DNA of 64,000 nt from Pseudomonas folii (lineage in GTDB: Bacteria > Pseudomonadota > Gammaproteobacteria > Pseudomonadales > Pseudomonadaceae), in assembly GCF_014357575.1 (NCBI RefSeq), contig NZ_JACONW010000006.1, forward strand, positions 1-64,000, in the 5' to 3' direction. The notes below the pieces were generated by a model. It saw only the letters and a list, made by a program, of their open reading frames with translations, was not told where the DNA came from and searched no databases. Both the position numbers and the translations under genes were made by a program. This document shows positions 54,544 to 64,000 of the stretch, piece after piece (the first letter of the stretch is position 1; the number at the start of each line of letters is the position of its first letter).

Positions 54544-55692
54544 TTATGCCAACAGGGCTGGAAGCGCCTTATTCAGAGCGAGTTTCTCCATCACTGCCGC
54601 TCCAGTCAGGGCATAGCCCAGGAGGTTGCCTGCAGGGTCGTGGCACAGCGCTCTGATGTCAGCGCCCTGCCCTTCAACGCTCCAGATAGCTTCGATGCCA
54701 CGAGGCGGCGGCGACACAACGAGGGGACACACCGGGGTTTTTACGGTAATCGGCATGGGGCCGTATTTGACTGCGCTCGGAGTCCCCGCAAGAGTCTGGG
54801 CCAAGGCGCGGGCGCAGCTCATCAACGGCATGACATACAGCAGATTCAAGCCGTCCACTTCGGCACAGTCGCCCAATGCATAGATATTGGCATGAGAGGT
54901 TTTCAGCTCCCGGTCAACGATGATGCCGCGGCCAGTCTGCAAGCCTGCCGCCGCAGCGAGATCGACTCGTGGGCGCAAGCCGATGGCGGAGACCACCACA
55001 TCGCACTGAATGACCTGCCCATCGGACAAGTGCGCTTCAAGGCCATCGGCAGTGCGTTGCAAGCGGGTCATCAGTGGACCGAGGTGGAAACGCGCACCGA
55101 GACTCTCCAGACCTGCTTGCACGGCAGTTGCGGCGGCGGGAGGCAATAAGGTCGGCATTACTTGCTCGCAAGGCGCCACAAGGTCAACTTCGTAGCCCCC
55201 CAGAATAAGGTCATTGGCGAACTCGCAGCCAATCAGCCCGGCACCGAGAATCAGCACCCGACGTTTGCCCGCTGCCGCAGCTCGAAAACGGGCGTAATCC
55301 TCAAGATCATTGATCGGGAAGACGGAGTCGGTGGCATCACCCTCTACCGGCACGCGAATGGTTTCGGCACCCCAGGCGAGGATCAGGTCGCGGTAGTAAA
55401 CCGCCTCCTCGCCAATCCACAGGCGTTTGTGCCCAGGATCGATGCCACTGATGCGGGTGTGGGTACGCACTTCGGCCTTGAGTTGGTCGGCCATTGCGCC
55501 AGGTTCAGCCATGCTCAGACCATCGGCTTCCTTGTTCTTGCCAAAGCCGGTGGAGAGCATCGGTTTGGAGTAGGAGCGACCGTCATCAGCAGTGATCAGC
55601 AGCAGCGGCGTTTCGCCATCGAGCTTGCGAAATTCCCGAGCGAGGTTGTAGCCCGCCAGGCCAGTGCCAACAATCACAACAGGTGCGTTCAT
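54544..55692 (-). CDS. rubB: Rubredoxin reductase
   Basis: A 382-aa FAD/NAD(H) oxidoreductase. Seen: the N-terminal FAD dinucleotide fold [20 protein letters not shown], the second NAD fold [20 protein letters not shown], and the FAD-binding [12 protein letters not shown] near residue 270. It passes electrons from NADH to rubredoxin, for alkane hydroxylation or peroxide defence. The start at 55692 is the standard N-terminus; the longer frame overlaps rubA. It lies 32 nt downstream of rubA. Confidence 0.94.
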   Translation of the reverse strand: MNAPVVIVGTGLAGYNLAREFRKLDGETPLLLITADDGRSYSKPMLSTGFGKNKEADGLSMAEPGAMADQLKAEVRTHTRISGIDPGHKRLWIGEEAVYYRDLILAWGAETIRVPVEGDATDSVFPINDLEDYARFRAAAAGKRRVLILGAGLIGCEFANDLILGGYEVDLVAPCEQVMPTLLPPAAATAVQAGLESLGARFHLGPLMTRLQRTADGLEAHLSDGQVIQCDVVVSAIGLRPRVDLAAAAGLQTGRGIIVDRELKTSHANIYALGDCAEVDGLNLLYVMPLMSCARALAQTLAGTPSAVKYGPMPITVKTPVCPLVVSPPPRGIEAIWSVEGQGADIRALCHDPAGNLLGYALTGAAVMEKLALNKALPALLA

Positions 55693-55724
55693 ACGTACTT
55701 CCAAACCAGAGAGTAAAAATCGGA

Positions 55725-55892
55725 TCAGCCGATTTCGATCATTTCGAAATCCATTTTGCCTACGCCACAGTCCGGGCATAGCCAATCTTCGGGAACATCC
55801 TGCCATGGAGTGCCCGGCGCAATGCCGTCATCCGGCCAGCCATCGGCTTCGTTGTAGATCAGGCCACAGACAATGCATTGCCACTTTTTCAT
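55725..55892 (-). CDS. rubA: Rubredoxin
   Basis: A 55-aa iron protein, too short for most gene callers. Start ATG at 55892, stop at 55725. The two iron-binding knuckles are CIVCG (Cys6, Cys9) and CPDCG (Cys39, Cys42), with the aromatic core [22 protein letters not shown] and DWLCPDC. Length and spacing are exactly those of Pseudomonas rubredoxins. Electron carrier reduced by the product of the next gene. Divergent from ubiC. Confidence 0.96.
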   Translation of the reverse strand: MKKWQCIVCGLIYNEADGWPDDGIAPGTPWQDVPEDWLCPDCGVGKMDFEMIEIG

Positions 55893-56081
55893 CGTTATCT
55901 CTCATGTTTTCAGGCTAATTGGGGCGTACGCGGTCGTGAGGTGCCACGCTTGCGCCAAACTCAGGGCGTTTTGTACTGATCACGACGCCGACATGCAACC
56001 CCGGTGATCACTACAGGGCGTTGCCGGTCGTCGGCTGGCGGGGGCAATCATGCTAAGCTCGCGGCCTCAATCAGCCTAAAA

Positions 56082-56651
56082 ATGCTTACCGTGACTGAGC
56101 AAACCCCCCCTGCCCACCCTGTGAACTGGCTTGAGCGCGAGTCGCTTGAGGTTGACGTCGAACCGTTGGTTCAGACGTGGCTGTTTCACCGGGACTCGTT
56201 GACCCGCCGCCTGACTACCTTGTCTTCCGACCATTTCAGTGTCACGCCGCTCGTCGAAGGCTGGCAAGCGCTGCGCGACGATGAGTGTGTCGCGCTGGAT
56301 CTGCCAGAGCAAAGCATCGGTTGGGTGCGCGAGGTCTATCTGCGCGGGCATGACGAGAAGTGGGTATTCGCCCGCAGTGTTGCGGCGCGTAGCACGCTGC
56401 AGGAAAGCGGCCTGCACATGGATGAACTGGGCACGCGTTCACTGGGCGAGTTGTTGTTCTGTGATCCGGAATTCGACCGCGGCTCGCTGCAGGTCTGTCG
56501 TTATCCAGCGGCGTGGCTGCCCGTATCAGACGCCGCCGAAGGTTTATGGGGACGACGCTCATGCTTTAGCCGCGGCCCTCTGAAAATACTGGTGGCCGAA
56601 GTCTTCCTGCCGACGCTCTGGCAGACGATTCGCACCGTGGAGCACTGCTGA
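56082..56651 (+). CDS. ubiC: Chorismate lyase
   Basis: A 189-aa chorismate pyruvate-lyase, making 4-hydroxybenzoate for ubiquinone. Seen: [38 protein letters not shown] and [12 protein letters not shown], matching UbiC. The ATG at 56082 is taken; a GTG at 56091 is also possible, and the region from 56004 to 56081 is probably leader. The stop shares one base with the ubiA start (TGATG). Confidence 0.93.
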   Translation: MLTVTEQTPPAHPVNWLERESLEVDVEPLVQTWLFHRDSLTRRLTTLSSDHFSVTPLVEGWQALRDDECVALDLPEQSIGWVREVYLRGHDEKWVFARSVAARSTLQESGLHMDELGTRSLGELLFCDPEFDRGSLQVCRYPAAWLPVSDAAEGLWGRRSCFSRGPLKILVAEVFLPTLWQTIRTVEHC

Positions 56652-57541
56652 TGTACTTGACGCTACTCAAATCCCTCAATCGCCTGAATCCGCGCATATG
56701 GGACTTCATCCAGTTGATGCGCGTCGATAAGCCGATTGGCATCTATCTATTGTTGTGGCCGACGCTCTGGGCGCTATGGATTGCCGGTGAAGGTTCGCCG
56801 TCGCTGCTCAATATCGCGATTTTTGTGGTGGGCGTGTTCCTGATGCGTGCGGCGGGCTGCGTGATCAATGACTTCGCCGACCGCAAGGTCGATGGTCACG
56901 TCAAGCGCACTGAACAGCGGCCGTTGGTGAGTGGCAAAGTCAGTTCCAAGGAGGCGCTGGCTCTGTTTGCAGCGTTGGTGCTGGTGAGCTTCCTGCTGGT
57001 ACTGCTGACTAATCCGACAACCATCTGGCTGTCATTTGGCGGGTTGGCATTGGCAGCCTGTTATCCATTCATGAAGCGTTACACCTATTACCCGCAAGTG
57101 GTGCTGGGCGCGGCCTTTTCATGGGGGATGCCGATGGCGTTCACTGCCGAAACCGGTAGTCTTCCCGCTGCTGCGTGGCTGTTGTACATCGCCAACCTGC
57201 TGTGGACAGTGGCTTACGACACCTATTACGCGATGGTCGATCGGGAAGACGATCTGAAGATTGGAGTGAAATCCACCGCCGTGTTGTTTGGCGATGCTGA
57301 CCGGATCATCATCCTGACGCTGCAAGGGTTGGCCCTGGGTTGCCTGTTGCTGGCCGGTGCGCGCTTTGAACTGGGGGCGTATTTCTACCTGGGTCTGCTG
57401 GTAGCAGCGGGATGTTTCGTCTGGGAGTTCTGGTCCACCCGCCATCGCGGCCGTGACGCCTGTTTCAAGGCGTTTTTGCATAATCATTGGGCAGGGTTGG
57501 CGATCTTTGTCGGGATTGTTGTGGATTATGCGTTGCGGTGA
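56651..57541 (+). CDS. ubiA: 4-hydroxybenzoate polyprenyltransferase
   Basis: A 296-aa integral membrane prenyltransferase with about 8-9 helices. The two Asp-rich Mg-diphosphate motifs are seen: [15 protein letters not shown] (near residue 75) and [13 protein letters not shown] (near residue 195). Attaches the polyprenyl chain to 4-hydroxybenzoate in ubiquinone synthesis. Translationally coupled to ubiC. Confidence 0.96.
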   Translation: MYLTLLKSLNRLNPRIWDFIQLMRVDKPIGIYLLLWPTLWALWIAGEGSPSLLNIAIFVVGVFLMRAAGCVINDFADRKVDGHVKRTEQRPLVSGKVSSKEALALFAALVLVSFLLVLLTNPTTIWLSFGGLALAACYPFMKRYTYYPQVVLGAAFSWGMPMAFTAETGSLPAAAWLLYIANLLWTVAYDTYYAMVDREDDLKIGVKSTAVLFGDADRIIILTLQGLALGCLLLAGARFELGAYFYLGLLVAAGCFVWEFWSTRHRGRDACFKAFLHNHWAGLAIFVGIVVDYALR

Positions 57542-57551
57542 TGCGGTAGCC

Positions 57552-57646
57552 CCGTGGGACCGAATTCATTCGGGAAGACGGCCGTTCAAGCGGCACATAT
57601 GCAACAGATGCGCCGCCCCCTTCGCGAATGAATTCGCTCCTACAGG
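57552..57646. repeat. REP inverted repeat pair
   Basis: Arms near 57552-57576 (GTGGGACCGAATTCATTCGG) and 57619-57646 (TTCGCGAATGAATTCGCTCC) pair imperfectly. It occupies most of the gap between ubiA and the convergent gene. A related doublet is at 61873-61962. Confidence 0.82.
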
Positions 57647-57678
57647 TATTGCAGTTGCGACACAGATGCTATGTGGCG

Positions 57679-58059
57679 CTACGGTTTGACGGTATGCCAG
57701 ACGCCGCCCTTGCCATCGCCAGTGACATCCCCGACTTTCTTGTCATCCTTGTAGAAGTACAGCGGCTTGCCGCCATAGGCCCACTGTAATTTGCCGTCGT
57801 CGCGTTTGAGCTGCGTCCACTTCCCGGACGCTTGAGTGTTCGCTTCAGCGGCCAATGGCGGCCAGTTGATTGCGCATGTGTCGTTGCAAACGGACTTGCC
57901 TACCGAGTCCTTGTCAAAGGTGTAAAGCGTTTTACCGCTGTGGTCGGTGAGGTAGCCGTTTTCTCCGGTCATACCTGGCTCAGCAGCCATAACCAGACTG
58001 GAAGACGCCAGTGCCGCAGCCGCCATCAAGCCCATGAATGTCGATGAAATCTTGAGCAT
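57679..58059 (-). CDS. Small secreted COG4315-type protein
   Basis: A 126-aa exported protein (signal peptide ending VMAA, about residue 25). It has the repeated Yx(F/W/Y)xxD pattern of the family: YLTDHSGKTLYTFDKD and LQWAYGGKPLYFYKDDKKVG, with a CNDTC pair between. Predicted periplasmic; function unknown. The gene is divergent from phoB, sharing the promoter gap with the Pho box, so phosphate control is possible. Confidence 0.85.
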   Translation of the reverse strand: MLKISSTFMGLMAAAALASSSLVMAAEPGMTGENGYLTDHSGKTLYTFDKDSVGKSVCNDTCAINWPPLAAEANTQASGKWTQLKRDDGKLQWAYGGKPLYFYKDDKKVGDVTGDGKGGVWHTVKP

Positions 58060-58148
58060 CGGTAGATCCTCTTTTTATGTGGAATCCGTTGTCGGACGAG
58101 ACTGCACATTAGTCCTTAAAGAACATGGCATGCTAGCCCCTACCCTGA

Positions 58149-58166
58149 CTGTCACACGACTGCAAT
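58149..58166 (+). promoter_or_regulatory. Pho box upstream of phoB
   Basis: CTGTCACACGACTGCAAT matches two tandem 7-bp Pho half-sites (CTGTCAC, CTGCAAT) separated by 4 bp. It lies 53 bp before the phoB start, as expected for autoregulated phoB. Confidence 0.82.
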
Positions 58167-58218
58167 AATTCCGTTATCTAATGCGCCCCAAGACAGTTAA
58201 ATGACAAGAGGTTCAAGC

Positions 58219-58908
58219 ATGGTTGGCAGGAGCATTCTGATCGTTGACGACGAAGCGCCAATTCGCGAAATGATCGCCGTTGCATTGGAAATGGCCGGCT
58301 ATGACTGCATGGAAGCAGAGAACTCTCAGCAAGCCCATGCAATCATCGTAGACCGCAAGCCGGACTTGATCCTGCTCGACTGGATGCTGCCCGGCACATC
58401 CGGTATCGAACTGGCCCGACGCCTGAAGCGTGATGAGCTGACCGGGGATATCCCGATCATCATGCTGACCGCCAAGGGTGAAGAGGACAACAAGATCCAG
58501 GGGCTCGAGGTCGGCGCCGACGATTACATCACCAAGCCGTTTTCTCCTCGCGAACTGGTCGCACGCCTCAAGGCTGTGCTGCGCCGTGCAGGCCCTACCG
58601 ATGGCGAGGCGCCTATCGAAGTGGGCGGTCTGCTCCTCGACCCGATCAGCCACCGCGTGACCATCGATGGCAAACCTGCCGAGATGGGCCCGACTGAATA
58701 TCGTTTGCTGCAATTCTTCATGACCCATCAGGAGCGCGCCTACACTCGCGGCCAATTGCTGGATCAAGTCTGGGGAGGCAATGTTTATGTCGAAGAACGT
58801 ACCGTTGATGTGCACATTCGTCGCCTGCGTAAAGCCCTCGGTGACGCTTATGAAAATCTGGTACAAACCGTGCGCGGTACGGGCTATCGCTTCTCTACCA
58901 AAAGCTGA
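58219..58908 (+). CDS. phoB: Phosphate regulon response regulator PhoB
   Basis: A 229-aa OmpR-family regulator. The receiver domain shows [19 protein letters not shown], the phosphorylated Asp in [13 protein letters not shown], and Lys in [11 protein letters not shown]. The C-terminal winged helix shows [20 protein letters not shown] and [13 protein letters not shown]. The start at 58219 ([11 protein letters not shown]) has AGAGG upstream and matches PhoB of P. aeruginosa in length. Induced at low phosphate through the upstream Pho box. phoR follows. Confidence 0.97.
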   Translation: MVGRSILIVDDEAPIREMIAVALEMAGYDCMEAENSQQAHAIIVDRKPDLILLDWMLPGTSGIELARRLKRDELTGDIPIIMLTAKGEEDNKIQGLEVGADDYITKPFSPRELVARLKAVLRRAGPTDGEAPIEVGGLLLDPISHRVTIDGKPAEMGPTEYRLLQFFMTHQERAYTRGQLLDQVWGGNVYVEERTVDVHIRRLRKALGDAYENLVQTVRGTGYRFSTKS

Positions 58909-58998
58909 CACCCTGCTCCTGGACAGACAGCTCAAACAGATCGCCGCAAACGAATGGCGCAACCGTCCGGTATGCGCTCGACATGGATGTACGTTTAA

Positions 58999-60300
58999 TT
59001 GAATCAAAATTGGCATGGCACCCTGATCCGCCACATGCTGTTGCTGGTGACGGCCTGCCTCCTGGTCGGACTGATCAGCGGCGAATATGGCTGGAGTCTG
59101 GCCATCGGTCTGGGGCTGTATCTGGCCTGGACCCTCAAACAACTATTACGCCTGCACGAATGGCTCAGTAACCACCAGACCGACGACCCGCCGCCTGATG
59201 GCTACGGTTTGTGGGGCGAAGTCTTTGACAGCATCTATCACCTGCAACGCCGTGACCAGCGTGTACGCGGTCGTCTGCAAGCGGTGATCGACCGTGTGCA
59301 GGAATCCACTGCCGCCCTCAAGGACGCGGTGATCATGCTCGACAGCGAAGGCAACCTGGAATGGTGGAACCGCGCCGCTGAAACCCTGATGGGCCTCAAA
59401 ACCCCGCAAGACAGCGGCCAGCCGGTGACCAATCTGGTGCGTCATCCGCGTTTCAAGGAATACTTCGAGCAGGACAGCTTCGCCGAACCACTGGAAATCC
59501 CTTCGCCCACCAATGACCGGGTGCGCATTCAGTTGCTCATCACTCGCTATGGCAACAACGAGCACCTGATGCTGGTGCGCGATGTCACGCGTATTCATCA
59601 GCTGGAACAGATGCGCAAGGATTTCGTCGCCAACGTTTCCCACGAGCTGCGCACGCCGCTGACGGTTATTTTCGGTTATCTGGAAACCTTGCTGGATAAC
59701 GTCGAAGAAGTGAACCCGCGCTGGGTGCGCGCCTTGCAGCAAATGCATCAGCAAGGCGGGCGCATGCAGACGCTGCTCAACGACTTGTTGCTGCTGGCCA
59801 AGCTCGAAGCGACAGACTATCCGTCGGATAACCATCCGATCGTCGTGAGCACATTACTCAAGACCATCACCAATGATGCGCAGGCGTTGTCCGGCAACAA
59901 AAATCAGCAGATCGACCTTAATATCGAAACCGACGCGCTGCTCAAGGGCAGCGATACCGAACTGCGCAGCGCGTTTTCCAACCTGATTTTCAACGCTGTG
60001 AAGTACACCCCCGCCGAAGGCAAAATCCAGATCCGCTGGTGGGCCGACGAGCGTGGCGCGCACCTGAGCGTGCAGGATTCAGGGATCGGCATCGAAACCA
60101 AGCATCTGCCACGCCTGACCGAACGCTTCTACCGCGTGGACTCCAGCCGCGCCTCCAATACTGGTGGAACGGGTCTGGGCCTGGCCATCGTCAAACATGT
60201 GTTGCTGCGCCATCGGGGAACACTGGAAATCAACAGCGTGCCGGGCAAAGGCAGCGTATTTACCTGCCATTTTCCACCGATCCAGCTGGCCCAAGCCTAG
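58999..60300 (+). CDS. phoR: Phosphate regulon sensor kinase PhoR
   Basis: A 433-aa histidine kinase. One or two N-terminal transmembrane helices (MLLLVTACLLVGLIS, LAIGLGLYLAWTL), a PAS-like segment (~95-200), the H-box DFVANVSHELRTPLTVIFGY with the phospho-His, the N-box NLIFNAVKYTP, and GTGLGLAIVKHVLLRH. Phosphorylates PhoB. The only start giving the known N-terminus is a TTG at 58999, as the upstream ATG runs into a stop; the next in-frame ATG is 59035. Confidence 0.95.
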   Translation: MNQNWHGTLIRHMLLLVTACLLVGLISGEYGWSLAIGLGLYLAWTLKQLLRLHEWLSNHQTDDPPPDGYGLWGEVFDSIYHLQRRDQRVRGRLQAVIDRVQESTAALKDAVIMLDSEGNLEWWNRAAETLMGLKTPQDSGQPVTNLVRHPRFKEYFEQDSFAEPLEIPSPTNDRVRIQLLITRYGNNEHLMLVRDVTRIHQLEQMRKDFVANVSHELRTPLTVIFGYLETLLDNVEEVNPRWVRALQQMHQQGGRMQTLLNDLLLLAKLEATDYPSDNHPIVVSTLLKTITNDAQALSGNKNQQIDLNIETDALLKGSDTELRSAFSNLIFNAVKYTPAEGKIQIRWWADERGAHLSVQDSGIGIETKHLPRLTERFYRVDSSRASNTGGTGLGLAIVKHVLLRHRGTLEINSVPGKGSVFTCHFPPIQLAQA

Positions 60301-60335
60301 CCTGCGACACCTCCGCCACTAGGCAAGCAGGCATT

Positions 60336-60359
60336 GAGCCGCTACATTGCGGCTCTTGT
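60336..60359 (+). terminator. Hairpin after phoR
   Basis: GAGCCGC (60336-60342) pairs with GCGGCTC (60349-60355) and a short TTGT follows. A weak terminator. Confidence 0.5.
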
Positions 60360-60420
60360 GCACCCAATATCGGTGCAGCAATAACCTCTCTCGCTAAAAC
60401 GGAACCCGTAAAACTCCATC

Positions 60421-61761
60421 ATGGACCCTTCCCCTGGTTTTAACCTCGCTTCACTGTTCGCCGATTTCGGCATGATTCTCTTCGCAATGGTTCTGGTCCT
60501 GCTCAACGGTTTTTTCGTTGCGGCAGAGTTCGCCATGGTCAAGCTGCGCTCAACCAAGGTTGAAGCCATTGCCGAAAAAAACGGCTGGCGCGGACACATC
60601 TTGCGCACCGTTCACAGCCAACTTGACGCTTATCTCTCCGCTTGCCAGTTGGGTATCACCCTGGCTTCGCTGGGACTGGGCTGGGTCGGCGAGCCGGCGT
60701 TCGCGCACTTGCTGGAGCCTTTGCTGGCGGCCCTGGGCGTGGACTCACCGGAAGTGATCAAAGGCGTGTCGTTCTTTACCGCCTTCTTCATCATCTCCTA
60801 CCTGCACATCGTGATCGGCGAACTGGCCCCCAAATCCTGGGCGATCCGCAAACCGGAACTGTTGTCGCTTTGGACGGCGGTGCCGCTGTACCTGTTCTAC
60901 TGGGCGATGTACCCGGCCATTTACCTGCTCAACGCCAGCGCCAACGCGATTCTGCGCATTGCTGGCCAAGGCGAGCCTGGTCCGCATCATGAGCACAGCT
61001 ACAGTCGTGAAGAGCTGAAACTGATTCTGCACTCCAGCCGTGGCCAGGATCCGAGCGATCAGGGTATGCGAGTGCTGGCGTCCGCCGTGGAGATGGGTGA
61101 ACTGGAGGTGGTCGACTGGGCCAACTCCCGGGAAGACCTGGTGACGCTGGATTTCAACGCGCCGCTCAAAGAAATCCTCGCCTTGTTCCGCCGTCACAAG
61201 TTCAGCCGTTATCCGGTATACGACGCCGACCGAGGCGAGTTTGTCGGTCTCCTGCACATCAAAGACCTGCTGCTCGAACTGGCGGCACTGGACCACATCC
61301 CGGAATCCTTCAACCTGGCCGAGCTGACGCGTCCGCTTGAGCGGGTGTCCAAACACATGCCGCTGTCGCGCCTGCTTGAGCAGTTCCGTCAGGGTGGAGC
61401 GCACTTTGCCCTGGTGGAAGAAGCCGACGGCAAGATCATTGGCTACCTGACCATGGAAGACGTGCTCGAAGTGCTGGTCGGCGATATTCAGGACGAACAC
61501 CGCAAGGTCGAGCGCGGCATCCTCGCCTATCAGCCAGGCAAACTGCTGGTGCGCGGCGATACACCGCTGTTCAAGGTCGAACGTCTGCTGGGCATCGATC
61601 TGGACCATGTGGAAGCCGAAACCCTGGCAGGCCTGATCTATGAGACCCTAAAGCGGGTGCCGGAAGTCGAGGAAGTCATGGAATTCGAAGGTCTGCGGAT
61701 CATCATCAAAAAGATGAAAGGTCCGAAAATCGTATTGGCTAAAGTGGTCAAGATTGATTGA
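60421..61761 (+). CDS. CorC/HlyC-family membrane protein (DUF21-CBS)
   Basis: A 446-aa protein. DUF21 membrane domain with about four helices (residues ~10-200, including NGFFVAAEFAMVKLRSTKVE), then a CBS pair (~220-345; FRRHKFSRYPVYDADRG, GYLTMEDVLEVLVGDIQDE) and a C-terminal CorC_HlyC domain (TLAGLIYETLKRVPEVEEVM). Related proteins take part in magnesium or cobalt efflux; the ion is unproven. Inner membrane. It lies after phoR in the conserved Pseudomonas order. Confidence 0.92.
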   Translation: MDPSPGFNLASLFADFGMILFAMVLVLLNGFFVAAEFAMVKLRSTKVEAIAEKNGWRGHILRTVHSQLDAYLSACQLGITLASLGLGWVGEPAFAHLLEPLLAALGVDSPEVIKGVSFFTAFFIISYLHIVIGELAPKSWAIRKPELLSLWTAVPLYLFYWAMYPAIYLLNASANAILRIAGQGEPGPHHEHSYSREELKLILHSSRGQDPSDQGMRVLASAVEMGELEVVDWANSREDLVTLDFNAPLKEILALFRRHKFSRYPVYDADRGEFVGLLHIKDLLLELAALDHIPESFNLAELTRPLERVSKHMPLSRLLEQFRQGGAHFALVEEADGKIIGYLTMEDVLEVLVGDIQDEHRKVERGILAYQPGKLLVRGDTPLFKVERLLGIDLDHVEAETLAGLIYETLKRVPEVEEVMEFEGLRIIIKKMKGPKIVLAKVVKID

Positions 61762-61872
61762 GGCTGTCGCGTCGGCGTGACGACTGAGGTGCAAGTAAAT
61801 TGGCAGATTCGGGCCTCAACAGCCAATACACTTGCACTTTTAGTACCGAACTCTCACTGCAGAGCTGATCCA

Positions 61873-61962
61873 GTGGGACCGGATTCATCCGGGAAGAGGC
61901 CCATACATTCGACATGATTGTACCGTCCAAAATGACGCCTTCCCGGATGAATCCGGTCCCAC
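61873..61962. repeat. REP inverted repeat pair
   Basis: Perfect 24-nt arms, 61873-61896 (GTGGGACCGGATTCATCCGG...) and 61939-61962, around a 42-nt spacer. Between the convergent CorC-type and M23 genes. Confidence 0.88.
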
Positions 61963-61984
61963 AGGTGTTAACTCGGCAAACCTC

Positions 61985-62881
61985 TCAATTCCCACCCACC
62001 GCAAAATTAGGCAGGCTTTGCACCGGCTGTGCAAACTCGTAGGGGATGGACTCCAGCGCCAGGCCCACGTTGCGCTGGACGACGAAGTGCAGGTGCGGGC
62101 CGCTGCTGTTGCCGGTGTTGCCGGAGCGCGCCAGGGCGCTGCCTACGATGACGTGCTGACCTTCCTTGACGCTGACCGAGCCACGCATCAGGTGCAGATA
62201 AACGCCCATGGTGCCGTCGTTGTGCAGGATTCGCACGAAGTTGCCTGACGGATTCGAGCCTTTGCCGGTCTGGTCGTTTTCGATTTTGACGACCACGCCA
62301 CCTCGCGCTGCGATGATTGGCGTACCTTCGGGCATGGCGATGTCCATGGCATAGCGGCCTTTGGGGCCATAGTGGCTGTACTTGCCGTTAGGCCCCTGAC
62401 TCAAACGAAACGGCCCGCCCACCCACGGCAGTGGATACCGATACGCCAGACTCGTGCGTTGCGGATCACCCACGATAGAACGCAGGCTGGTTTTGTAGCT
62501 CATGGGCTTGCCGATGACTTTGGGACTCAGGACCGTGACCCGCTCATTGCCACGGGCCGGAATCGTGCGACGAATGGTCTGGTCGGCGACGCCAAGGACG
62601 TTCTTCCCGCCACTGATTTTCAGCTCAACTTCAACCGGCGCGTACAGGTCGTTACGGACATAAAGGCTGTCCACGCCTTTATCCCGCTTGGTGCTCAGGT
62701 GCACCTGGCGCTCGATGTGCTCAACCATCCGATCCTTGAACACCACAACGGCTGCACCCGGCGTCGGGCGATCGGTGAACGAGACCACGCCGTTGGCATC
62801 GGTGAATTTGTAGATCGTCAGCGCCCCGGCCGTTTGCGCAGCCAGCAACAGAGCACACAGAATGAGTAAGCGCTCGATCAT
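61985..62881 (-). CDS. M23 family peptidase with DUF4124 domain
   Basis: A 298-aa exported protein (signal peptide to about residue 20). Residues ~21-55 are DUF4124-like (LTIYKFTDANGVVSFTDRP). The C-terminal half is a LytM/M23 zinc peptidase: KYSHYGPKGRYAMDIAMPEG (His and Asp ligands) and GPHLHFVVQRN (HxH). Expected to cut peptidoglycan cross-links or to regulate an amidase. All zinc ligands appear present. Periplasmic. Confidence 0.92.
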   Translation of the reverse strand: MIERLLILCALLLAAQTAGALTIYKFTDANGVVSFTDRPTPGAAVVVFKDRMVEHIERQVHLSTKRDKGVDSLYVRNDLYAPVEVELKISGGKNVLGVADQTIRRTIPARGNERVTVLSPKVIGKPMSYKTSLRSIVGDPQRTSLAYRYPLPWVGGPFRLSQGPNGKYSHYGPKGRYAMDIAMPEGTPIIAARGGVVVKIENDQTGKGSNPSGNFVRILHNDGTMGVYLHLMRGSVSVKEGQHVIVGSALARSGNTGNSSGPHLHFVVQRNVGLALESIPYEFAQPVQSLPNFAVGGN

Positions 62882-63278
62882 GGGATGGGTCTGATTTGTA
62901 AAGAAGATGAGGCAAGCCTACCAGCGATTCCTGCGAATGAGGACTCAGCTGTATCAATCGGGAACAGATCGGGCGTCAAGGAAATCGCGTCAGACGCCGA
63001 CCATGCAGACGCGCGCTCAGCCTACATCTTTAAAATGCTGAATATGTAACAGCGAAATGCGGGCGGCATCCTACAAAACAACATCAACTTTCACACAACT
63101 AATCGCCTATAAGTTTCTTAACAAGGACATATAAATCAATAATTTTTCGTCCAGCAAAATTTGCCAGTCAATACAATTATTCCTAACCTCTGCAATACCC
63201 GAACCCACCACCAAAGCTTTACAGGATGGGGGCTGTGCAAATCAATTAAATACTATCTACCCATAAAGGCCTGTTATC
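62882..63278. other. Intergenic stretch, no gene seen
   Basis: About 400 nt between the divergent M23 gene and the solute-binding gene. The right part is AT-rich and probably promoter. GGCGTC (62972-62977) and GACGCC (62993-62998) form a small hairpin. Nothing else recognised. Confidence 0.5.
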
Positions 63279-64000
63279 TTGCCTACCATTAAAAGTAAAT
63301 CAGCTTATTCCCTCATTTTATTGGCAATTACCGGATTGCTTTCCCTACCCGCTCTAGCGGTCACCGAAGTCCGGTTCGGTATTGAAGCTGATGTCCCTCC
63401 CTTCGAAAGTCGCAATATCAATGGCGAATTGGTTGGGTTGAATATTGACTTGGGTAATGCGATTTGTGCGCGGATGAACGTACGGTGCGTATGGGTCGAT
63501 CAACCCTATGCCACCAATATTGCCGCACTCCAGGCACATGCATTCGACGTGATCATGCCTATGACACCGACCGATGCACGCAAACAGCAAGTCGACTTCA
63601 CAGATGTCATGTACCCACTCTCCAGCCGGTTGGTAGCGGCCAAAGGCTCGCTGCTTGAGCCCACAGCCGCAGCACTGAAAGGCAAGCGCATTGGCGTACT
63701 CAAAGGCACCAGCCGGGAGGCGTTTGCTCTGGCTGCGTGGGCCAGTAAAGAAGTGGACGTACAGAGCTTTGGTTTGAATGCCGAACTCATCGGCAAACTT
63801 CTGACCGGGGAGCTCGACGCGACTCTGCAGGACTCTATCGAGATTTCCGAAGCGCTACTGAGTAAGCCAGAGGGCAGTCGATTCGATTTCGCGAGCCCAC
63901 CCATAACGGATCCGATGCTGGGTAGCGGGGTTGCCATGGCTGTACGTAAAAGTGATCAGACTCTCAAGCTGAAAATCAATGAGGCGCTTGCCACTCTGAA
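63279..64000 (+). CDS. ABC-type amino-acid solute-binding protein (partial, cut by window end)
   Basis: At least 240 codons, open to the last base. A signal peptide (ILLAITGLLSLPALA) precedes a family 3 solute-binding domain: VRFGIEADVPPFESRNINGE, LVGLNIDLGNAICARMNVRC, DVIMPMTPTDARKQQVDFTD, KGKRIGVLKGTSREAFAL. It probably binds a polar amino acid or opine in the periplasm. TTG at 63279 is the best start: AAAGG (63265-63269) lies 9 nt before it, a stop is at 63264, and no ATG precedes the signal peptide. Confidence 0.85.
   Translation, partial: MPTIKSKSAYSLILLAITGLLSLPALAVTEVRFGIEADVPPFESRNINGELVGLNIDLGNAICARMNVRCVWVDQPYATNIAALQAHAFDVIMPMTPTDARKQQVDFTDVMYPLSSRLVAAKGSLLEPTAAALKGKRIGVLKGTSREAFALAAWASKEVDVQSFGLNAELIGKLLTGELDATLQDSIEISEALLSKPEGSRFDFASPPITDPMLGSGVAMAVRKSDQTLKLKINEALATL

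Noticed and set aside
1-64000. CRISPR arrays, tRNA/rRNA genes, IS transposases and integrases
   Set aside because: None found by reading; repeats present are REP doublets and the two duplicated regions described.

Overview
The window is chromosomal DNA of a fluorescent-group Pseudomonas. The evidence is the gene order hupB-like / rubredoxin reductase / rubA / ubiC / ubiA / phoB / phoR, the gcdG-gcdH-gcdR glutarate locus, the split pntAA-pntAB-pntB transhydrogenase operon, DUF2388 and DUF6124 families typical of Pseudomonas, and several Pseudomonas-type REP inverted repeats. No rRNA, tRNA, integrase, transposase or CRISPR array was seen. The last gene (from 63279) runs off the right edge.

Layout. 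0.1-3.6 kb: glutaryl-CoA catabolism with a divergent LysR regulator. 4.0-6.9 kb: proton-translocating transhydrogenase. 7.1-10.8 kb: acetyl-CoA hydrolase/transferase, a DUF1127 mini-protein and an MFS transporter; the last two share a TACAGTT motif upstream. 10.9-14.3 kb: three small secreted DUF2388 proteins coupled to a large DUF4105 protein. 14.5-19.0 kb: REP elements, a small protein behind a structured leader, an HPP/CBS membrane protein, an isochorismatase-like hydrolase, and a TetR regulator divergent from a glutathione S-transferase.

19.0-22.9 kb: an AT-rich insertion between two copies of a ~140-bp direct repeat. It carries a DUF6124 protein with a second copy of the structured leader, a KAP-type P-loop NTPase (possible defence gene) and a frameshifted coiled-coil pseudogene.

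23.5-52.0 kb: a complete type VI secretion system on the minus strand. Read from its start at 52 kb the order is tssB, tssC, tssK, tssL, a TagL-like OmpA protein, hcp, clpV, vgrG, a 765-aa candidate effector, two FGE-fold lipoproteins (candidate immunity), a DUF3592 protein, PAAR, an unknown membrane protein, tssM, tssA, tssF, tssG, tssJ, tssE and an ImpA_N-like/OmpA fusion. All 13 core components plus PAAR are present. I see no Fha, PpkA or PppA regulators. The cluster lies between an intact (52.5 kb) and a broken (22.3 kb) copy of the same coiled-coil gene.

53.3-64.0 kb is conserved core: OmpW, HU, rubredoxin reductase and rubredoxin, ubiquinone genes ubiC-ubiA, a small secreted COG4315 protein, phoB (with a Pho box) and phoR, a CorC-type CBS membrane protein, an M23 peptidase, and the start of an amino-acid-type solute-binding protein.

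The points most worth a second look are the two-copy covarying leader RNA in front of small DUF6124-type genes, the T6SS effector with tandem degenerate FGE-fold lipoproteins, the repeat-bracketed KAP island, and unusual T6SS architecture (TssM without a Walker A motif, and two proteins sharing a nearly identical OmpA domain, one of them fused to a TssA-like N-terminus).
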